A stretch of DNA of 64,000 bases from CAYRFQ01 sp964423615 (GTDB lineage: Bacteria; Planctomycetota; Planctomycetia; Gemmatales; Gemmataceae): assembly GCA_964423615.1 (NCBI GenBank), contig CAYRFQ010000011.1, positions 84,548 through 148,547 of the forward strand, read 5' to 3'. Shown piece after piece: positions 18,685-28,064 of the stretch. Under the pieces are notes generated by a model. It ran no database searches, was not told the DNA's origin, and was given only the letters and a program-made list of their open reading frames with translations. Every line of letters begins with the position of its first letter. The stretch's first letter is position 1. Made by a program: the position numbers and the translations under genes.

Positions 18685-19455
18685 ATGGCAACACCTTCTG
18701 CTTTGATATTGCGGTCTCCTGGTGCAAATTGCGACATCGAAACTCAGTTTGCGTTCGAGCAAGCTGGAGCCATCGCGGATCGCGTGCACATCAACCGGCT
18801 TCGAGAACAGCCAGCTCTGTTGCACAAGTATCAGATTCTGGTAATCCCCGGTGGCTTCAGCTACGGCGACGATGTTGCCGGTGGTAAAATTTTGGCGAAC
18901 CAGCTTCGACACCTCTTGGCCGAGACGATCCAGGAATTTCGCGACCTTGACCGTCTTATTCTGGGTATCTGCAATGGTTTTCAGGCTTTACTCAAAGCTG
19001 GTTTAATCGTTCCTCCCGACGAAGACGGGCCATTGGTGACGTTGACCCATAATGATTCGGGACGGTACGAAGATCGCTGGGTGCATCTCTCTGTAAACGC
19101 CGACAAGTCGCCATTTCTAGTCGACGACGCGCCGATGTATTTGCCGGTTGCTCATGGAGAAGGCAAAATCAAATACCGCGAAGAGTGGATTGGGATGGGA
19201 CTGACCCAGAGCGGGCAAGCATTGTTGAAATATGTTGGGCCGGATGGAAAGCCCGGCGACTTTCCTGTGAATCCCAATGGTTCTGAGGAGCACACGGCTG
19301 GACTGTGTGATGCGACTGGTCGTGTGTTTGGGCTCATGCCGCATCCCGAGCGATATGTGTTGCCGACACACCATCCTCGGTGGACAAGATTGGGCCTGTC
19401 TGAGGAACCCGATGGATTACGCATCTTCCGAAACGCCGTGCAGTATTTCGAATGA
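18685..19455 (+). CDS. purQ: phosphoribosylformylglycinamidine synthase, glutaminase subunit
   Basis: 256 residues from ATG 18685, preceded by GGGTGGA; a TTG at 18664 is less likely. Class I glutamine amidotransferase: LVIPGGFSYGDD at about 52-63, the nucleophile elbow LGICNGFQ with Cys96, and GLMPHPER with the His/Glu pair near 220. PurQ releases ammonia from glutamine for the FGAR-to-FGAM step of purine synthesis, channelled to PurL. The length is somewhat above the usual 225-230. No purS or purL is adjacent. It converges on the GshB-like gene with only 12 bases between them. Confidence 0.9.
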   Translation: MATPSALILRSPGANCDIETQFAFEQAGAIADRVHINRLREQPALLHKYQILVIPGGFSYGDDVAGGKILANQLRHLLAETIQEFRDLDRLILGICNGFQALLKAGLIVPPDEDGPLVTLTHNDSGRYEDRWVHLSVNADKSPFLVDDAPMYLPVAHGEGKIKYREEWIGMGLTQSGQALLKYVGPDGKPGDFPVNPNGSEEHTAGLCDATGRVFGLMPHPERYVLPTHHPRWTRLGLSEEPDGLRIFRNAVQYFE

Positions 19456-19467
19456 GACGGCGGGTTG

Positions 19468-20511
19468 TCAGAGCGTACACATGTCGACGTTGTTGAAGTT
19501 GCGGCCGTAGAATTGCATGTAATTCACCTTCCGTTCGAGAGCGTTTAGAACGTACTTGGTGAAATTGATCTTCGTGAAGGCCTGGGCTCGACCGAGACCG
19601 CCAGGGCTGAAAACGTTGATTTCCATCAGCTTCTCCCCGACGACATCAAGGCCGACGAGGAACATCCCGTCTTGGACGAGTTTGGGTCGGACGATTTCGG
19701 CGATCCTGAGAGCGTTATCTCCGACTTCGGCCGGGGCACTGGTTCCCCCGGCGTGAATGTTGCTGCGCATGTCGCCCGAGCTTCTGAGCCTACGAAAGGC
19801 TGCGTATTTCCCCTTCACCACAAGAGGTCGTCCATTCATCATGAACAACCTCATGTCGCCTTCTTCGGCAGCTGGTAGATATTCTTGGGCGATCACGAAT
19901 CCGTCACGGCTTACGGCGTCGATCATTTGATTGAGGTTCGGAATATCGCTTTTCTGGACGAGGAATACACTCGCGCCGCCTGAACCCTGAAGTGGTTTCA
20001 AAACGCAACGGCCTTCGTCCTTGGCGAAGGCTTTGATTTCTCCCCGGTCACGGGTAATGAGGGTTCGAGGCCGGACCTCCTGAGGAAACAACTGAAAGTA
20101 CATCTTCGTCGTAGCCTGGGCGAGGCCATCGGGGTCGTTGACTACGATGACCCCACGACGCATGGCGAACCGACCAAACTCGGCGGCGGATGTGGCGGCC
20201 CAGGGACGCTTGAGGTAGTCGTTGGAGGGAACATTGCGGAGCATCAAGACGTCGAGTTCATCGACGGTAATCCGAGCTTGGAATTCTCCTTTGCTTTGCA
20301 AGTCTTTCAGGTAGGTCTCAACTGACTTGTACTTCTTTTGGGGCATGGCGATCGCGCGAGCACGGATCGATTCGTCGGGGTCGTAGGCAATGTCTCCTAC
20401 CCCGAAGACGAACACCTGGTGGCCCAAATTGAGGGCCTCAAAGCCCAATCGGGTCGTCGTGTAGCTAGCTTCTTCGGTCATCACATCGTTGACGAGGAAT
20501 CCAATCTTCAT
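19468..20511 (-). CDS. GshB-like ATP-grasp ligase (glutathione synthetase family)
   Basis: 347 residues; AAGGTGAGCT precedes the ATG. The N-terminal domain (MKIGFLVNDV, residues 1-120) is the pre-ATP-grasp fold of prokaryotic glutathione synthetase. The ATP-grasp core follows: RCVLKPLQGSGGASVF near 167-182, GDMRLFMMNG near 218, and the metal-binding EINVFSPGGLG near 303. The 'NVFSPGGLG' ending is the classic GshB 'N.tsP.g' motif. GshB joins gamma-Glu-Cys to Gly, but no gshA is here and planctomycetes use several low-molecular-weight thiols, so the substrate is uncertain. Confidence 0.75.
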   Translation of the reverse strand: MKIGFLVNDVMTEEASYTTTRLGFEALNLGHQVFVFGVGDIAYDPDESIRARAIAMPQKKYKSVETYLKDLQSKGEFQARITVDELDVLMLRNVPSNDYLKRPWAATSAAEFGRFAMRRGVIVVNDPDGLAQATTKMYFQLFPQEVRPRTLITRDRGEIKAFAKDEGRCVLKPLQGSGGASVFLVQKSDIPNLNQMIDAVSRDGFVIAQEYLPAAEEGDMRLFMMNGRPLVVKGKYAAFRRLRSSGDMRSNIHAGGTSAPAEVGDNALRIAEIVRPKLVQDGMFLVGLDVVGEKLMEINVFSPGGLGRAQAFTKINFTKYVLNALERKVNYMQFYGRNFNNVDMCTL

Positions 20512-20776
20512 AGCTCACCTTGCTGTATCTCGTTCGTGTCGGCGACGATGTGCGGGGATTGTACCAGTCCCACCATCAGTCGAGACAACATCGTGCGCTC
20601 CGACAATCGTTCAAACCGACTTATCATTACTATGGATTGGACCGCAGAAAGGAAAATTGTCAAGGTCGAACTCCGGCAATTGTTCAACGCTCGGATCAGC
20701 AACTTATCGTAGGTTACTTGGAATCGGAACGTCTTTGTGGTTCGTTCGATTCGGCCCAAAGCTGAATGGACGATGC

Positions 20777-22495
20777 CTACCCTGTCGAACTCTTGAATCG
20801 GGCTTGAGTCAGCTTCGGGATACCACTTTTACTCTTATCCACAAACACACGATGAACTCCGAGCGTTTGGGAATAGCCAGGAATTTCTTGTTCCCCGAGA
20901 TCGACTGTGGTGATGCGGCCGTTAAGATATTGTCGCGTCTGGTCGCTTATTAAGATCGGTCCGTCGAGACGCTTGGTCATCTGTTCAAGACGTTGAGCGA
21001 GGTTGACGGTCTCTCCGATGGCGGTAAACTCTCGCCGGAGAGTTGGCTCTCCGTTGTCCAACATGATGTGAGCCCCGACGCATCCAACGAGCGCCCGACC
21101 TGTGTGGATACCGATGCCAACTTTGAGGGGAGCTTGTCCTTGTTGAGCCAGGCGTTGGTTGAGTTCCTCCAGCCTCTGTACGAGTGCGATTGCGCTATTG
21201 ACGCCTTCTTCGGCGTAGTTGCGGGCAACGCAAGGCTCTTCGGTCTGCTCCATGAACTTCCCGAAGAGGGCGAGGAAACCATCTCCCAAAAACTTGTGGA
21301 CGACGCCTCGACTTTCTTCCTTTTCGATGACCAGCACGGCGAGGGTCATAAACTGGTTGATCAGCTCGAAGACTTCCTCTGGCGGCACTCCCGCGGTACG
21401 GCGGGTGAACCCACGAATGTCGGCGAACATCACAGTCACTTCCTGGACCTCACCTCCGAGCCCAGGGTACTTCTCCAGAATGATGTCTCGCAGGACGGGG
21501 TGAGATATTTGACCAAATGTTTCGCGGACGTGAGCGGCCTGTTCGAGTTCTTCAGCCATGTCGTTAAAACGGTCGGTGAGGCGCCCCCACTCGTCCGGAC
21601 GTTTTTCGAACACGCGCGTTTTCAGATCCCCCGCGGCGATGCGAGCCGTAGCTTGCTTGTGGTCGTTGAGCCATCGCAACAGTCCGCTTCCTACCAAAAA
21701 GCTGACTCCGCCACCGAAGACGATCCCGCCGACGACAATGACCAGAAACAAAACCGACAACCAGCGGTCGAGATATTGCACTTCCCACGCGACAAGTCCT
21801 ACGGACACCAGGGGCACGAATGTGACTGCGGACCAGAGCATGGCCAGACGATAGGGGTAGGCGATCGCCCGTTCCTTCACATCGGTCGGTCGGGCGTTCT
21901 GGAAATACACCGGGTAGAACACCCGGATCAACACTTCTTCGACGATGAAGAACGACGAGACCATGGAAAACAACGCCGAGATCACGAAGGAAATAATGAA
22001 TCGTCCCCAAATCTCCCCAGCCTGGTGATCGCTTCCGAGCGTGCAAATGACCAACGGGAAAATGATGGCTCCTGGAAGCCACCCAAGACTGTTCACCCCG
22101 ATTTGGTACAGTGGCAACTCGACAAGTACTTTCCGGCACCTTTGCAACTCGTCTTCCGAGACCGAATGCCCCGCCAAAAGTTTTGGGTTGGTTCGTCGGA
22201 GGGGCCAGAGAATATACAGTGTGAGCCCAAAACACAGTGGATAGATGAACCCGTTGTAAACCAATGCAACGTTCCCGAAGACTTCTCTTTGTGTTTCGTC
22301 CATTCGCGAGTTGACGATCAGGATGAAGTTGTAAGCAATGTTGAACATGCTACCCAAACCGTTGCAGGCAAAAGCACTGGCCACGATCGAAAGCATCGGA
22401 TGTCGGCGAGCAAACCCGACAAGTCCACGTCGGCGTTGGTGCCACCATGTTGGTTTCTGTTCCGGCTGGCGGTATGTGCCCGAATGGAATTCCAT
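20777..22495 (-). CDS. membrane class III adenylate/guanylate cyclase
   Basis: 572 residues. The N-terminal half (about 35-275) has six or so membrane helices. A HAMP-like linker (LRWLNDHKQATARIAAGDLK...) follows, then a class III catalytic domain from about 350. It has FADIRGFT and HKFLGDGFLALFG with both metal-binding aspartates, GIGIHTG, and the TAIGETVNLAQRLE helix. The Lys before LGDG and the Thr of FTAIGE favour adenine, so the product is probably cyclic AMP. The Asn and Arg that stabilise the transition state are present. It is divergent from the dehydrogenase gene. The stimulus sensed by the membrane part is unknown. Confidence 0.87.
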   Translation of the reverse strand: MEFHSGTYRQPEQKPTWWHQRRRGLVGFARRHPMLSIVASAFACNGLGSMFNIAYNFILIVNSRMDETQREVFGNVALVYNGFIYPLCFGLTLYILWPLRRTNPKLLAGHSVSEDELQRCRKVLVELPLYQIGVNSLGWLPGAIIFPLVICTLGSDHQAGEIWGRFIISFVISALFSMVSSFFIVEEVLIRVFYPVYFQNARPTDVKERAIAYPYRLAMLWSAVTFVPLVSVGLVAWEVQYLDRWLSVLFLVIVVGGIVFGGGVSFLVGSGLLRWLNDHKQATARIAAGDLKTRVFEKRPDEWGRLTDRFNDMAEELEQAAHVRETFGQISHPVLRDIILEKYPGLGGEVQEVTVMFADIRGFTRRTAGVPPEEVFELINQFMTLAVLVIEKEESRGVVHKFLGDGFLALFGKFMEQTEEPCVARNYAEEGVNSAIALVQRLEELNQRLAQQGQAPLKVGIGIHTGRALVGCVGAHIMLDNGEPTLRREFTAIGETVNLAQRLEQMTKRLDGPILISDQTRQYLNGRITTVDLGEQEIPGYSQTLGVHRVFVDKSKSGIPKLTQARFKSSTG

Positions 22496-22754
22496 ATGTC
22501 CTGTGTCCTGTAGCGTCCGAGTTCCTGGCTATTCCTACCAAGATACCCGCTGGCGTCGGAATGTTCGCCAGGAAACCAGTGAAGGCGAACCCACCGATGT
22601 CGGTCAAAGGGCAACGAATTATCAGACGGACGACGACTTGGGAAAAACTTGCACAAAATTGTCCATCGTTGCCAGGTCGCTATACAAAAGCCGAGAATGA
22701 TCGATCGCGACTTTCTTGTGTGCTCGCCTCCAACAACTTATCCGGAATCCGACC

Positions 22755-23750
22755 ATGAAACTGCTGATCTATCCCGCCGTTTCCGCATGGCGTTTGGCCA
22801 AGATTCAAGAAGCGGCCGGTTCGATGCATGTTGCCCAAGCCGAGGATGAAGACCAGGCCATCGCCGAAATCGCCGACGCGGATGCTCTGTTCGGATACCT
22901 GACGCCACCGATGTTGCACGCGGCAGGAAAACTCTATTGGGCTCAATCACCGACTGCGAGCATGGAGAAGTATCTCTATCCAGAACTCGTCGAGTCTCCT
23001 GTCATCGTGACGAACATGCGAGGAATCTACTCGGACGTCATCGCGGACCATGTCTTTGGATTCATCCTTTGTTTCGCGAAGAACTTTCACACGTACATTC
23101 GCCAACAGATTCAGGGGATCTGGCATGCTCTTGGTCGCGACGCCGAGGAACTGCCTGGATACGGCGGTCCAGGAGAAGTCCATCCGTCGGACCGCGCGGC
23201 CATTACTCTTTCCGATTGTACGCTGGGAGTCGTGGGTCTGGGTGGTATTGGTGCCGAAGTTGCTCGACGCGGCCAAAGTTTCCACATGAACGTGATTGGG
23301 ATGGACCCAACGGCGACTGCGCCCGAGGGCGTGATGCATTACCCCCCCGAGGAACTCGACGAAATGTTGGGGTTCTGTGATTTCGTCGTCATCGCCGCGC
23401 CTCACACACCAGAGACTTATAAACTCTTCGACCTCAGACGTATCAGGCAGATGAAGAAGACGGCCTATTTGATCAACATAGGACGCGGTGTCGTCGTCGA
23501 TCTCGATGACTTGACAGCGGCGTTGCAAGCTGGAGACCTTGCGGGTGCAGGCCTTGATGTGTTCGAGACAGAACCGTTACCAGCAGACCATCCACTCTGG
23601 AGGATGGAAAATGTGATCATCACGCCCCACTGCGCGGCGGCGTCTCCGCGTGTCCCCGAGCGACATTTGGAAACGGTGCTCGAAAACGTCCGGCGGTTTG
23701 TCAATGGTGAGACGCTACTGAACGTGGTGGATAAACAAAGGTGGTGTTAA
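22755..23750 (+). CDS. D-isomer-specific 2-hydroxyacid dehydrogenase
   Basis: 331 residues from ATG 22755, where the chain begins MKLLIYPAVSAW. The NAD-binding Rossmann motif GVVGLGGIGAEVAR is at about 157-170. The catalytic set is present: Arg in LINIGRGVVVD, Glu in DVFETEPLP, and His in IITPHCAAAS. These enzymes interconvert D-2-hydroxyacids and 2-oxoacids with NAD(H). The long insert in the first half (PGYGGPGEVHPSDRAAI) is typical of the GyaR/glyoxylate-like branches, but the substrate cannot be fixed. It is transcribed away from the cyclase gene. Confidence 0.85.
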   Translation: MKLLIYPAVSAWRLAKIQEAAGSMHVAQAEDEDQAIAEIADADALFGYLTPPMLHAAGKLYWAQSPTASMEKYLYPELVESPVIVTNMRGIYSDVIADHVFGFILCFAKNFHTYIRQQIQGIWHALGRDAEELPGYGGPGEVHPSDRAAITLSDCTLGVVGLGGIGAEVARRGQSFHMNVIGMDPTATAPEGVMHYPPEELDEMLGFCDFVVIAAPHTPETYKLFDLRRIRQMKKTAYLINIGRGVVVDLDDLTAALQAGDLAGAGLDVFETEPLPADHPLWRMENVIITPHCAAASPRVPERHLETVLENVRRFVNGETLLNVVDKQRWC

Positions 23751-24364
23751 TTGGGTTGTTTCGCGTTCATGGCGTGGTGCCACTCATCCTATAACTGGGT
23801 CGTGGCATCGAGCCGATAGTAGGCCGATTGCCACACGAACACGGATGATTTCGCGCTCGCTGTCCCTCGGATTCTCGTGCCCCATTCTACCTTCTCGTTC
23901 GCTTGAGCAGCAGTACCCCAAGAGACAACGCTTGCGTTCCAGGGTACGATTCGAGTAGCCCAAGCGAGGCTGCCGTTTCGTCGAACGCATCCAGACAGTG
24001 GTTCCAATCTCTCGTTTGCAAAAACGCAATGTGTTGGAAGATCTGCATGATGCCATTCTCCCAACCCGAGAGGGCCGACCATGTCCCAAATTACTTCCTC
24101 AGAATTGAACGGTTACATTACTTTTTCCATCGCTTTCCTGCACGAGCAAGCGTAAAGTGCGTCCGAGTGCCTGACGGCTTAAACTTGCCAATCAAAGCGG
24201 ACGAAGTACAGACGCACCTCGTTGACGTTGTAGTACATTCCTTGAATAATAGCACCAAACATTCGAACGCTTTCATCTTGTCTGGCTATTCGACCGGAAC
24301 GACAGCCACCAATGATCCGCAAATCGACAACTTCTGCCTTTGCACCTCTGGGGAACCAATAATC
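23751..24364. other. intergenic region ahead of the S15-type peptidase gene
   Basis: 614 bases. Apart from the possible small gene at 23887-24048 I see no coding sequence, repeat or clear promoter. The frame of the peptidase gene stays open upstream to 23903, but that stretch has no signal peptide or family-like sequence and is taken as non-coding. Confidence 0.45.
23887..24048 (-). CDS. possible 53-residue small protein
   Basis: The leftward frame MQIFQHIAFLQTRDWN...LLLKRTRR ends at a TAG. It has a protein-like, amphipathic helical composition and GGGAG about 10 bases before the ATG. The reading frame is open a little further upstream (to a TAA ahead of GTWSALSGWENGI), so it could be the tail of a broken gene. 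No family is recognised. It sits alone in a 614-base gap. Confidence 0.3.
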   Translation of the reverse strand: MQIFQHIAFLQTRDWNHCLDAFDETAASLGLLESYPGTQALSLGVLLLKRTRR

Positions 24365-26269
24365 ATGAAACCGCGGAACAAACGCTACCCTATTTTCTTT
24401 CAATCAACATTTGGTTTGTTAGGGGCGTTACTGTTTGTGGCAAGTGCCCACTGTGATGATTCCAAGACTGCTAACAAAGTTGGCCCAATACTGAAGGATG
24501 GCCGAACCCAAGTAGTCCCGGAATTCAAGAACCCCAAGGAGTGGATTCGCCACGATCTTTGGGTGGATACGGGGGTTGATTCTGACAAGGACGGCAAAAA
24601 AGACCGTGTACATGTGGGCGTCACAAGACCTTGGCAAACCAAGAGTGGAAACCTCAAGCTACCAGTGATTTTCATTTGCAGCCCTTACTTTGGCGGAACG
24701 CCACCCAACGCGAGAGACTATTTCTGGGATGTAAGACACGAATTGGGCGCTCGTCCAAAGCCACGCACGTACATTCCACCCTTCAAACAGAGGGGAAAGC
24801 GGCCGATCATATCCAACTCCCACATTCGACAATGGGTGCCCCACGGCTATGTCGTGGTCCATGCCTCGTCGCCAGGAACGGGGCTGTCACAAGGATGTCC
24901 AACGATCGGACGGGAGAATGAGTCGCTTGCTTGTAAGGCGGTCATCGACTGGCTCAACGGACGCGCTTGTGGTTTTACAACTCCAGACGGGAAGGAACAA
25001 GTTCACGCCTTTTGGTCTACCGGGAAGGTTGGAATGACCGGGACGTCTCATCCGGGTACGTTCGCGCTTGCTGCCGCGACAACCGGGGTCGATGGCCTTG
25101 AAGTCATTATTCCCATAGCTCCAAACACGTCTGGCTATCTCTACTACCGTTCTAACGGACTGGTCCGTCACCCTTTCGGATACCTCGGAGAAGACATCGA
25201 CTGCATGTATGAATTCGTGCACAACGCCAGTCGAAAAAATAGTGCCAAGTGTAACACCATGGTCCGAGACGGGGAGATGGCAAAAGGCATGGACCGGCTC
25301 ACCGGAGACTTCAACGAATTCTGGGCCAAACGCGACTACATGAAAGACATTGGGAAAGTAAAGGCTGCCGTCCTGATGGCCCATGCATTCAACGATTGGA
25401 ATGTCATGCCCGAACATAGCAACCGAATCTATCAAGCGCTCAAAGCGAGAGGCGTCCCGGCTCATATCTACTACCATCAGGGTGGCCACGGTGGACAACC
25501 CCCGCCTGATATGATGAACCGGTGGTTTGCGCGATATCTCTACGGAGTTCAGAACGGAGTTGAGAAGGGACCCCGTGCCTGGATTGTGCGTGAGAACGAT
25601 CAACGATTAAAGCCGACTCCCTACAAGGACTTTCCGAACCCTGCAGCGTCGCCGACCAAACTGTATCTCGTTGGAGGGAGCCCAAAACCAGGACTGTTGA
25701 GTCTGAAAGCACGTGCGCGACAAAGAAAAGAAACGATCGTCGACAATTTCTCGTTCTCGGGCTCAACACTGGCCCAAGCCGAATGGACGAATCACCGATT
25801 AATCTACCTCAGTCCAAAGCTGGTCCGACCTGTCCACTTGTCAGGAACGTCGAGCATCACCATCAAACTGGCTTCAAGCAAACCCGCAGCCAATTTGTCC
25901 GTCTGGTTGGTTTCCTTGCCGTGGAAAACGGGCAGTAGCTCCAAAGTGACCGACAACATCATCACCCGAGGATGGGCCGATCCGCAAAACCACAAGTCGA
26001 TTACCAAAAGCCGACCCTTGGTGCCGGGAAAGTTCTACCAGATGACGTTTGATCTTCAACCCGACGACCAGGTCATTCCTGTTGGTCAACAGATTGGCCT
26101 GATGATCTTCTCGAGTGACCGCGATTTTACTCTATGGCCTGATCCAGGCACTCAGCTAACTATCGATCTTGGATCGACGTATTTCACATTACCTGTGGTC
26201 GGTGGCCGGAAAGCGTACAAGAAGGCAACTCAAAAGACATCCGATGTCAAAGAAAATAGCCGCAGATGA
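24365..26269 (+). CDS. CocE/NonD-type alpha/beta hydrolase (X-Pro dipeptidyl-peptidase S15-like), secreted
   Basis: 634 residues. The ATG at 24365 is chosen because a signal peptide then begins at once (MKPRNKRYPIFFQSTFGLL, cleavage near SAHC). The hydrolase domain has GMTGTSHPG with nucleophile Ser228, AFNDWNV with Asp344, and GGHGGQ with His375, a complete triad. Residues about 430-620 form the jelly-roll domain of S15 peptidases and cocaine esterase-like enzymes (KLASSKPAANLSVWLV). Family members cleave X-Pro dipeptides, esters or beta-lactam side chains, so the substrate is open. A hairpin terminator follows 60 bases downstream. Confidence 0.82.
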   Translation: MKPRNKRYPIFFQSTFGLLGALLFVASAHCDDSKTANKVGPILKDGRTQVVPEFKNPKEWIRHDLWVDTGVDSDKDGKKDRVHVGVTRPWQTKSGNLKLPVIFICSPYFGGTPPNARDYFWDVRHELGARPKPRTYIPPFKQRGKRPIISNSHIRQWVPHGYVVVHASSPGTGLSQGCPTIGRENESLACKAVIDWLNGRACGFTTPDGKEQVHAFWSTGKVGMTGTSHPGTFALAAATTGVDGLEVIIPIAPNTSGYLYYRSNGLVRHPFGYLGEDIDCMYEFVHNASRKNSAKCNTMVRDGEMAKGMDRLTGDFNEFWAKRDYMKDIGKVKAAVLMAHAFNDWNVMPEHSNRIYQALKARGVPAHIYYHQGGHGGQPPPDMMNRWFARYLYGVQNGVEKGPRAWIVRENDQRLKPTPYKDFPNPAASPTKLYLVGGSPKPGLLSLKARARQRKETIVDNFSFSGSTLAQAEWTNHRLIYLSPKLVRPVHLSGTSSITIKLASSKPAANLSVWLVSLPWKTGSSSKVTDNIITRGWADPQNHKSITKSRPLVPGKFYQMTFDLQPDDQVIPVGQQIGLMIFSSDRDFTLWPDPGTQLTIDLGSTYFTLPVVGGRKAYKKATQKTSDVKENSRR

Positions 26270-26582
26270 ATCTGTTGGAGTAAAGCGTAACTCGCGATGC
26301 CCCGACGCGATTGTTATGGTTCAAGGCACGTCCGAAACACCGATTGCAGTTTCGGACGTCTTGAATTGTTGGCGGTTGCATCGACCAAACACAACCGGGT
26401 TTGTTTGAACAGCTATCAAGGGCCCTTACGTTTGTGATTCGAGCTAAGGTCGAAGTCTACGTGGCAGTCGGGAATGGAAGTTCGCAATTGACTGGCCATC
26501 AAGCTAACCAAAACGGGACATTATTCTAAATCCAGTGTCTCATCGACTTCTCAGGACTTGTTTCCTGGTGTTTTGCGAGTGA
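26270..26582. other. short convergent intergenic region
   Basis: 313 bases between the peptidase and LolA-like gene ends. It holds the hairpin at 26328-26359 and nothing else that I recognise. Confidence 0.5.
26328..26359 (+). terminator. hairpin terminator after S15-type gene
   Basis: A perfect 11-bp stem (ACGTCCGAAAC with GTTTCGGACGT) around a 10-base loop, 58 bases past the peptidase stop codon. The T content after it is low (CTTGAATTGTT). It may serve both directions, since the next gene converges. Confidence 0.55.
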
Positions 26583-27344
26583 TCAGGAGCCTGCCTTTGG
26601 CTTCGTGAAGAAACTGGCGTCTACCCGCGGCAAATTTCGTTGGTTGGAGTACTCTTCTATGATGGCGTCTTTGCCGTCGCGTTGGATCACAAGTTTGTGG
26701 AATACTTTCGCACCATTCTGGTCTCTGTACTCACTGAAGTAGACATCCTGCTTCTGTTTTGTCCCAGTGAATTCGCTGATGATGGTTGTTGTGGTCTTTT
26801 TCAGTAGCCACGTCTTTTTGTCAAAGTACAAACTTACATCTCGTTTGCCTTTGCGTTTTGCACGTATGCCAATGAGAGTTGCCTCGCCAAGTTTTGATTC
26901 CCCCAAGAGGGTCAACTTATATTTCTGGCTCCTGAGTGGGAACAGATTCGCCACTGCCATGGAGTAGACGTTATGTTGAAACTCGATCGCTTTCGTTTTC
27001 TCCATCACGCGAACCTGGGACCCCATTTGTTCCCACGCCGTTTTACCGTCAGAAGCCGCGCTCAATTTGATCTGTTTGCCATCCATGTCCATCGCCAAGT
27101 CGAAGCGAAATTTGACTGGCATGACGATCGTGTAGACTGCCGTGTATTTCAGTTTGTTTCCCCCGAAGATCATCACGCCCTTAACGTTCATCTTCTGAGC
27201 TTTGATCTTCGCCTTCTTCCCCCCATGGGCCTTGATGGCTTTTTCAACAAGCGATCGCGCTTTCGAATCCGACCCAGCCCAGGCGGAATTCGTCACAGCG
27301 ATGAACACGCACACCAATGCACTGGACTTTAATATTCCTTGCAT
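26583..27344 (-). CDS. secreted LolA-like (outer-membrane lipoprotein-sorting fold) protein
   Basis: 253 residues, with AGGAGT ahead of the ATG. A signal peptide (MQGILKSSALVCVFIAVTNS, cleavage after AWA) is followed by a beta-rich half-barrel. The pattern 'LVEKAIKAHGG' then alternating strands with DGKTAWEQMG, VSLYFDKKTWLLKK and VYFSEYRDQNG is that of the LolA/LppX-like fold found in planctomycete outer-membrane lipoprotein-sorting-type proteins. It may carry a lipid or acylated ligand in the periplasm; no LolB or Lol transporter genes are adjacent. It is monocistronic. Confidence 0.65.
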   Translation of the reverse strand: MQGILKSSALVCVFIAVTNSAWAGSDSKARSLVEKAIKAHGGKKAKIKAQKMNVKGVMIFGGNKLKYTAVYTIVMPVKFRFDLAMDMDGKQIKLSAASDGKTAWEQMGSQVRVMEKTKAIEFQHNVYSMAVANLFPLRSQKYKLTLLGESKLGEATLIGIRAKRKGKRDVSLYFDKKTWLLKKTTTTIISEFTGTKQKQDVYFSEYRDQNGAKVFHKLVIQRDGKDAIIEEYSNQRNLPRVDASFFTKPKAGS

Positions 27345-28064
27345 TTCATGACTCCTGCAATTCGAGAAAGGAAAAAGGTTGATGAAGTTTAACGAGTAGC
27401 CAATTCGATGGGAATGTCAGTAACCAGCAGAAGAGGCGGGTTTTTGTCAGGAAAGAAGTGCGTTCAGATGCACCGAACAGACGGCAGGTGAAAGGGTACT
27501 TGCGCTTGCGCTAGATGTGTGGGCAAGAATGAAATGCAGAAAACCGTATGTGGTTAACTGGTCAACGAACCTAATGGCCCCAAGCAAATTCAGATAGCTT
27601 CGTTTAGGTTGGTGGCTTCTCACTATTGCGACCTGCGCGGCCAAGGAAACAGTCGTTGATCGCCTTTGGCGCTAAACGCTCAAGTACCCAATCATTATGA
27701 CCAGGCTACTATAACCTTGGCCTTGGGTGGACGGATCAACAAGTGTCGTGTTTGTGTTGGTTCATTGCGTTTCGTGGGTTTGTACCGACGGTTAGGCCCT
27801 ATCGCTCCCTGGGAGCTTAGAAACCAAACCACGACTCTTGTTTAGCCGACTGCTAGAGTGTGCTTACTACTTTGTCCTCGCAGGTCTCAATAGTGAGTTT
27901 TCCACAACATTGAGGAGGCTTGAGAGAGCTTAGAATTTGGGGATTCTTTTGTTCCTCACGCTAATGGGAAGATTGATGACGAATGAAACATGATTTTAGT
28001 GTTGGCGGGTAAGGTAAGCCGAAAGCGGGGCAGGCGACGACACGCTCTACAAAAGGACATCGTC
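27345..28064. other. 720-base intergenic region with nested repeats
   Basis: No gene is supported between the LolA-like start and the helicase stop. The centre carries a MITE-like palindrome (27723-27853). On both sides are sequences resembling the second repeat family: GCTCAAGTACC...GACCAGG on the left, and CGCAGGTCTCAATAGTG on the right. The palindrome therefore appears inserted within, or joined to, an older repeat. Confidence 0.5.
27723..27853. repeat. MITE-like palindromic element, copy A
   Basis: About 130 bases with long imperfect inverted ends: GACGGATCAACAAGTGTCGT on the left, and the complement of ACGACTCTTGTTTAGCCGAC on the right. The centre carries GTTTCGTGGGTTTG and a hairpin GCTCC...GGAGC at 27804-27816. 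Copies at 40211-40347 and 54658-54796 share ends and centre. No open frame is inside. Confidence 0.75.

Noticed and set aside
18166..18912. Long leftward frame overlapping the start of purQ
   Set aside because: It runs antisense to purQ, whose motifs are clear. The composition (rich in Cys, Arg, Ser) has no family likeness.
20993..22513. Rightward 506-residue frame opposite the cyclase gene
   Set aside because: It is the antisense of a gene with complete class III cyclase motifs; the frame is open only because of codon bias.
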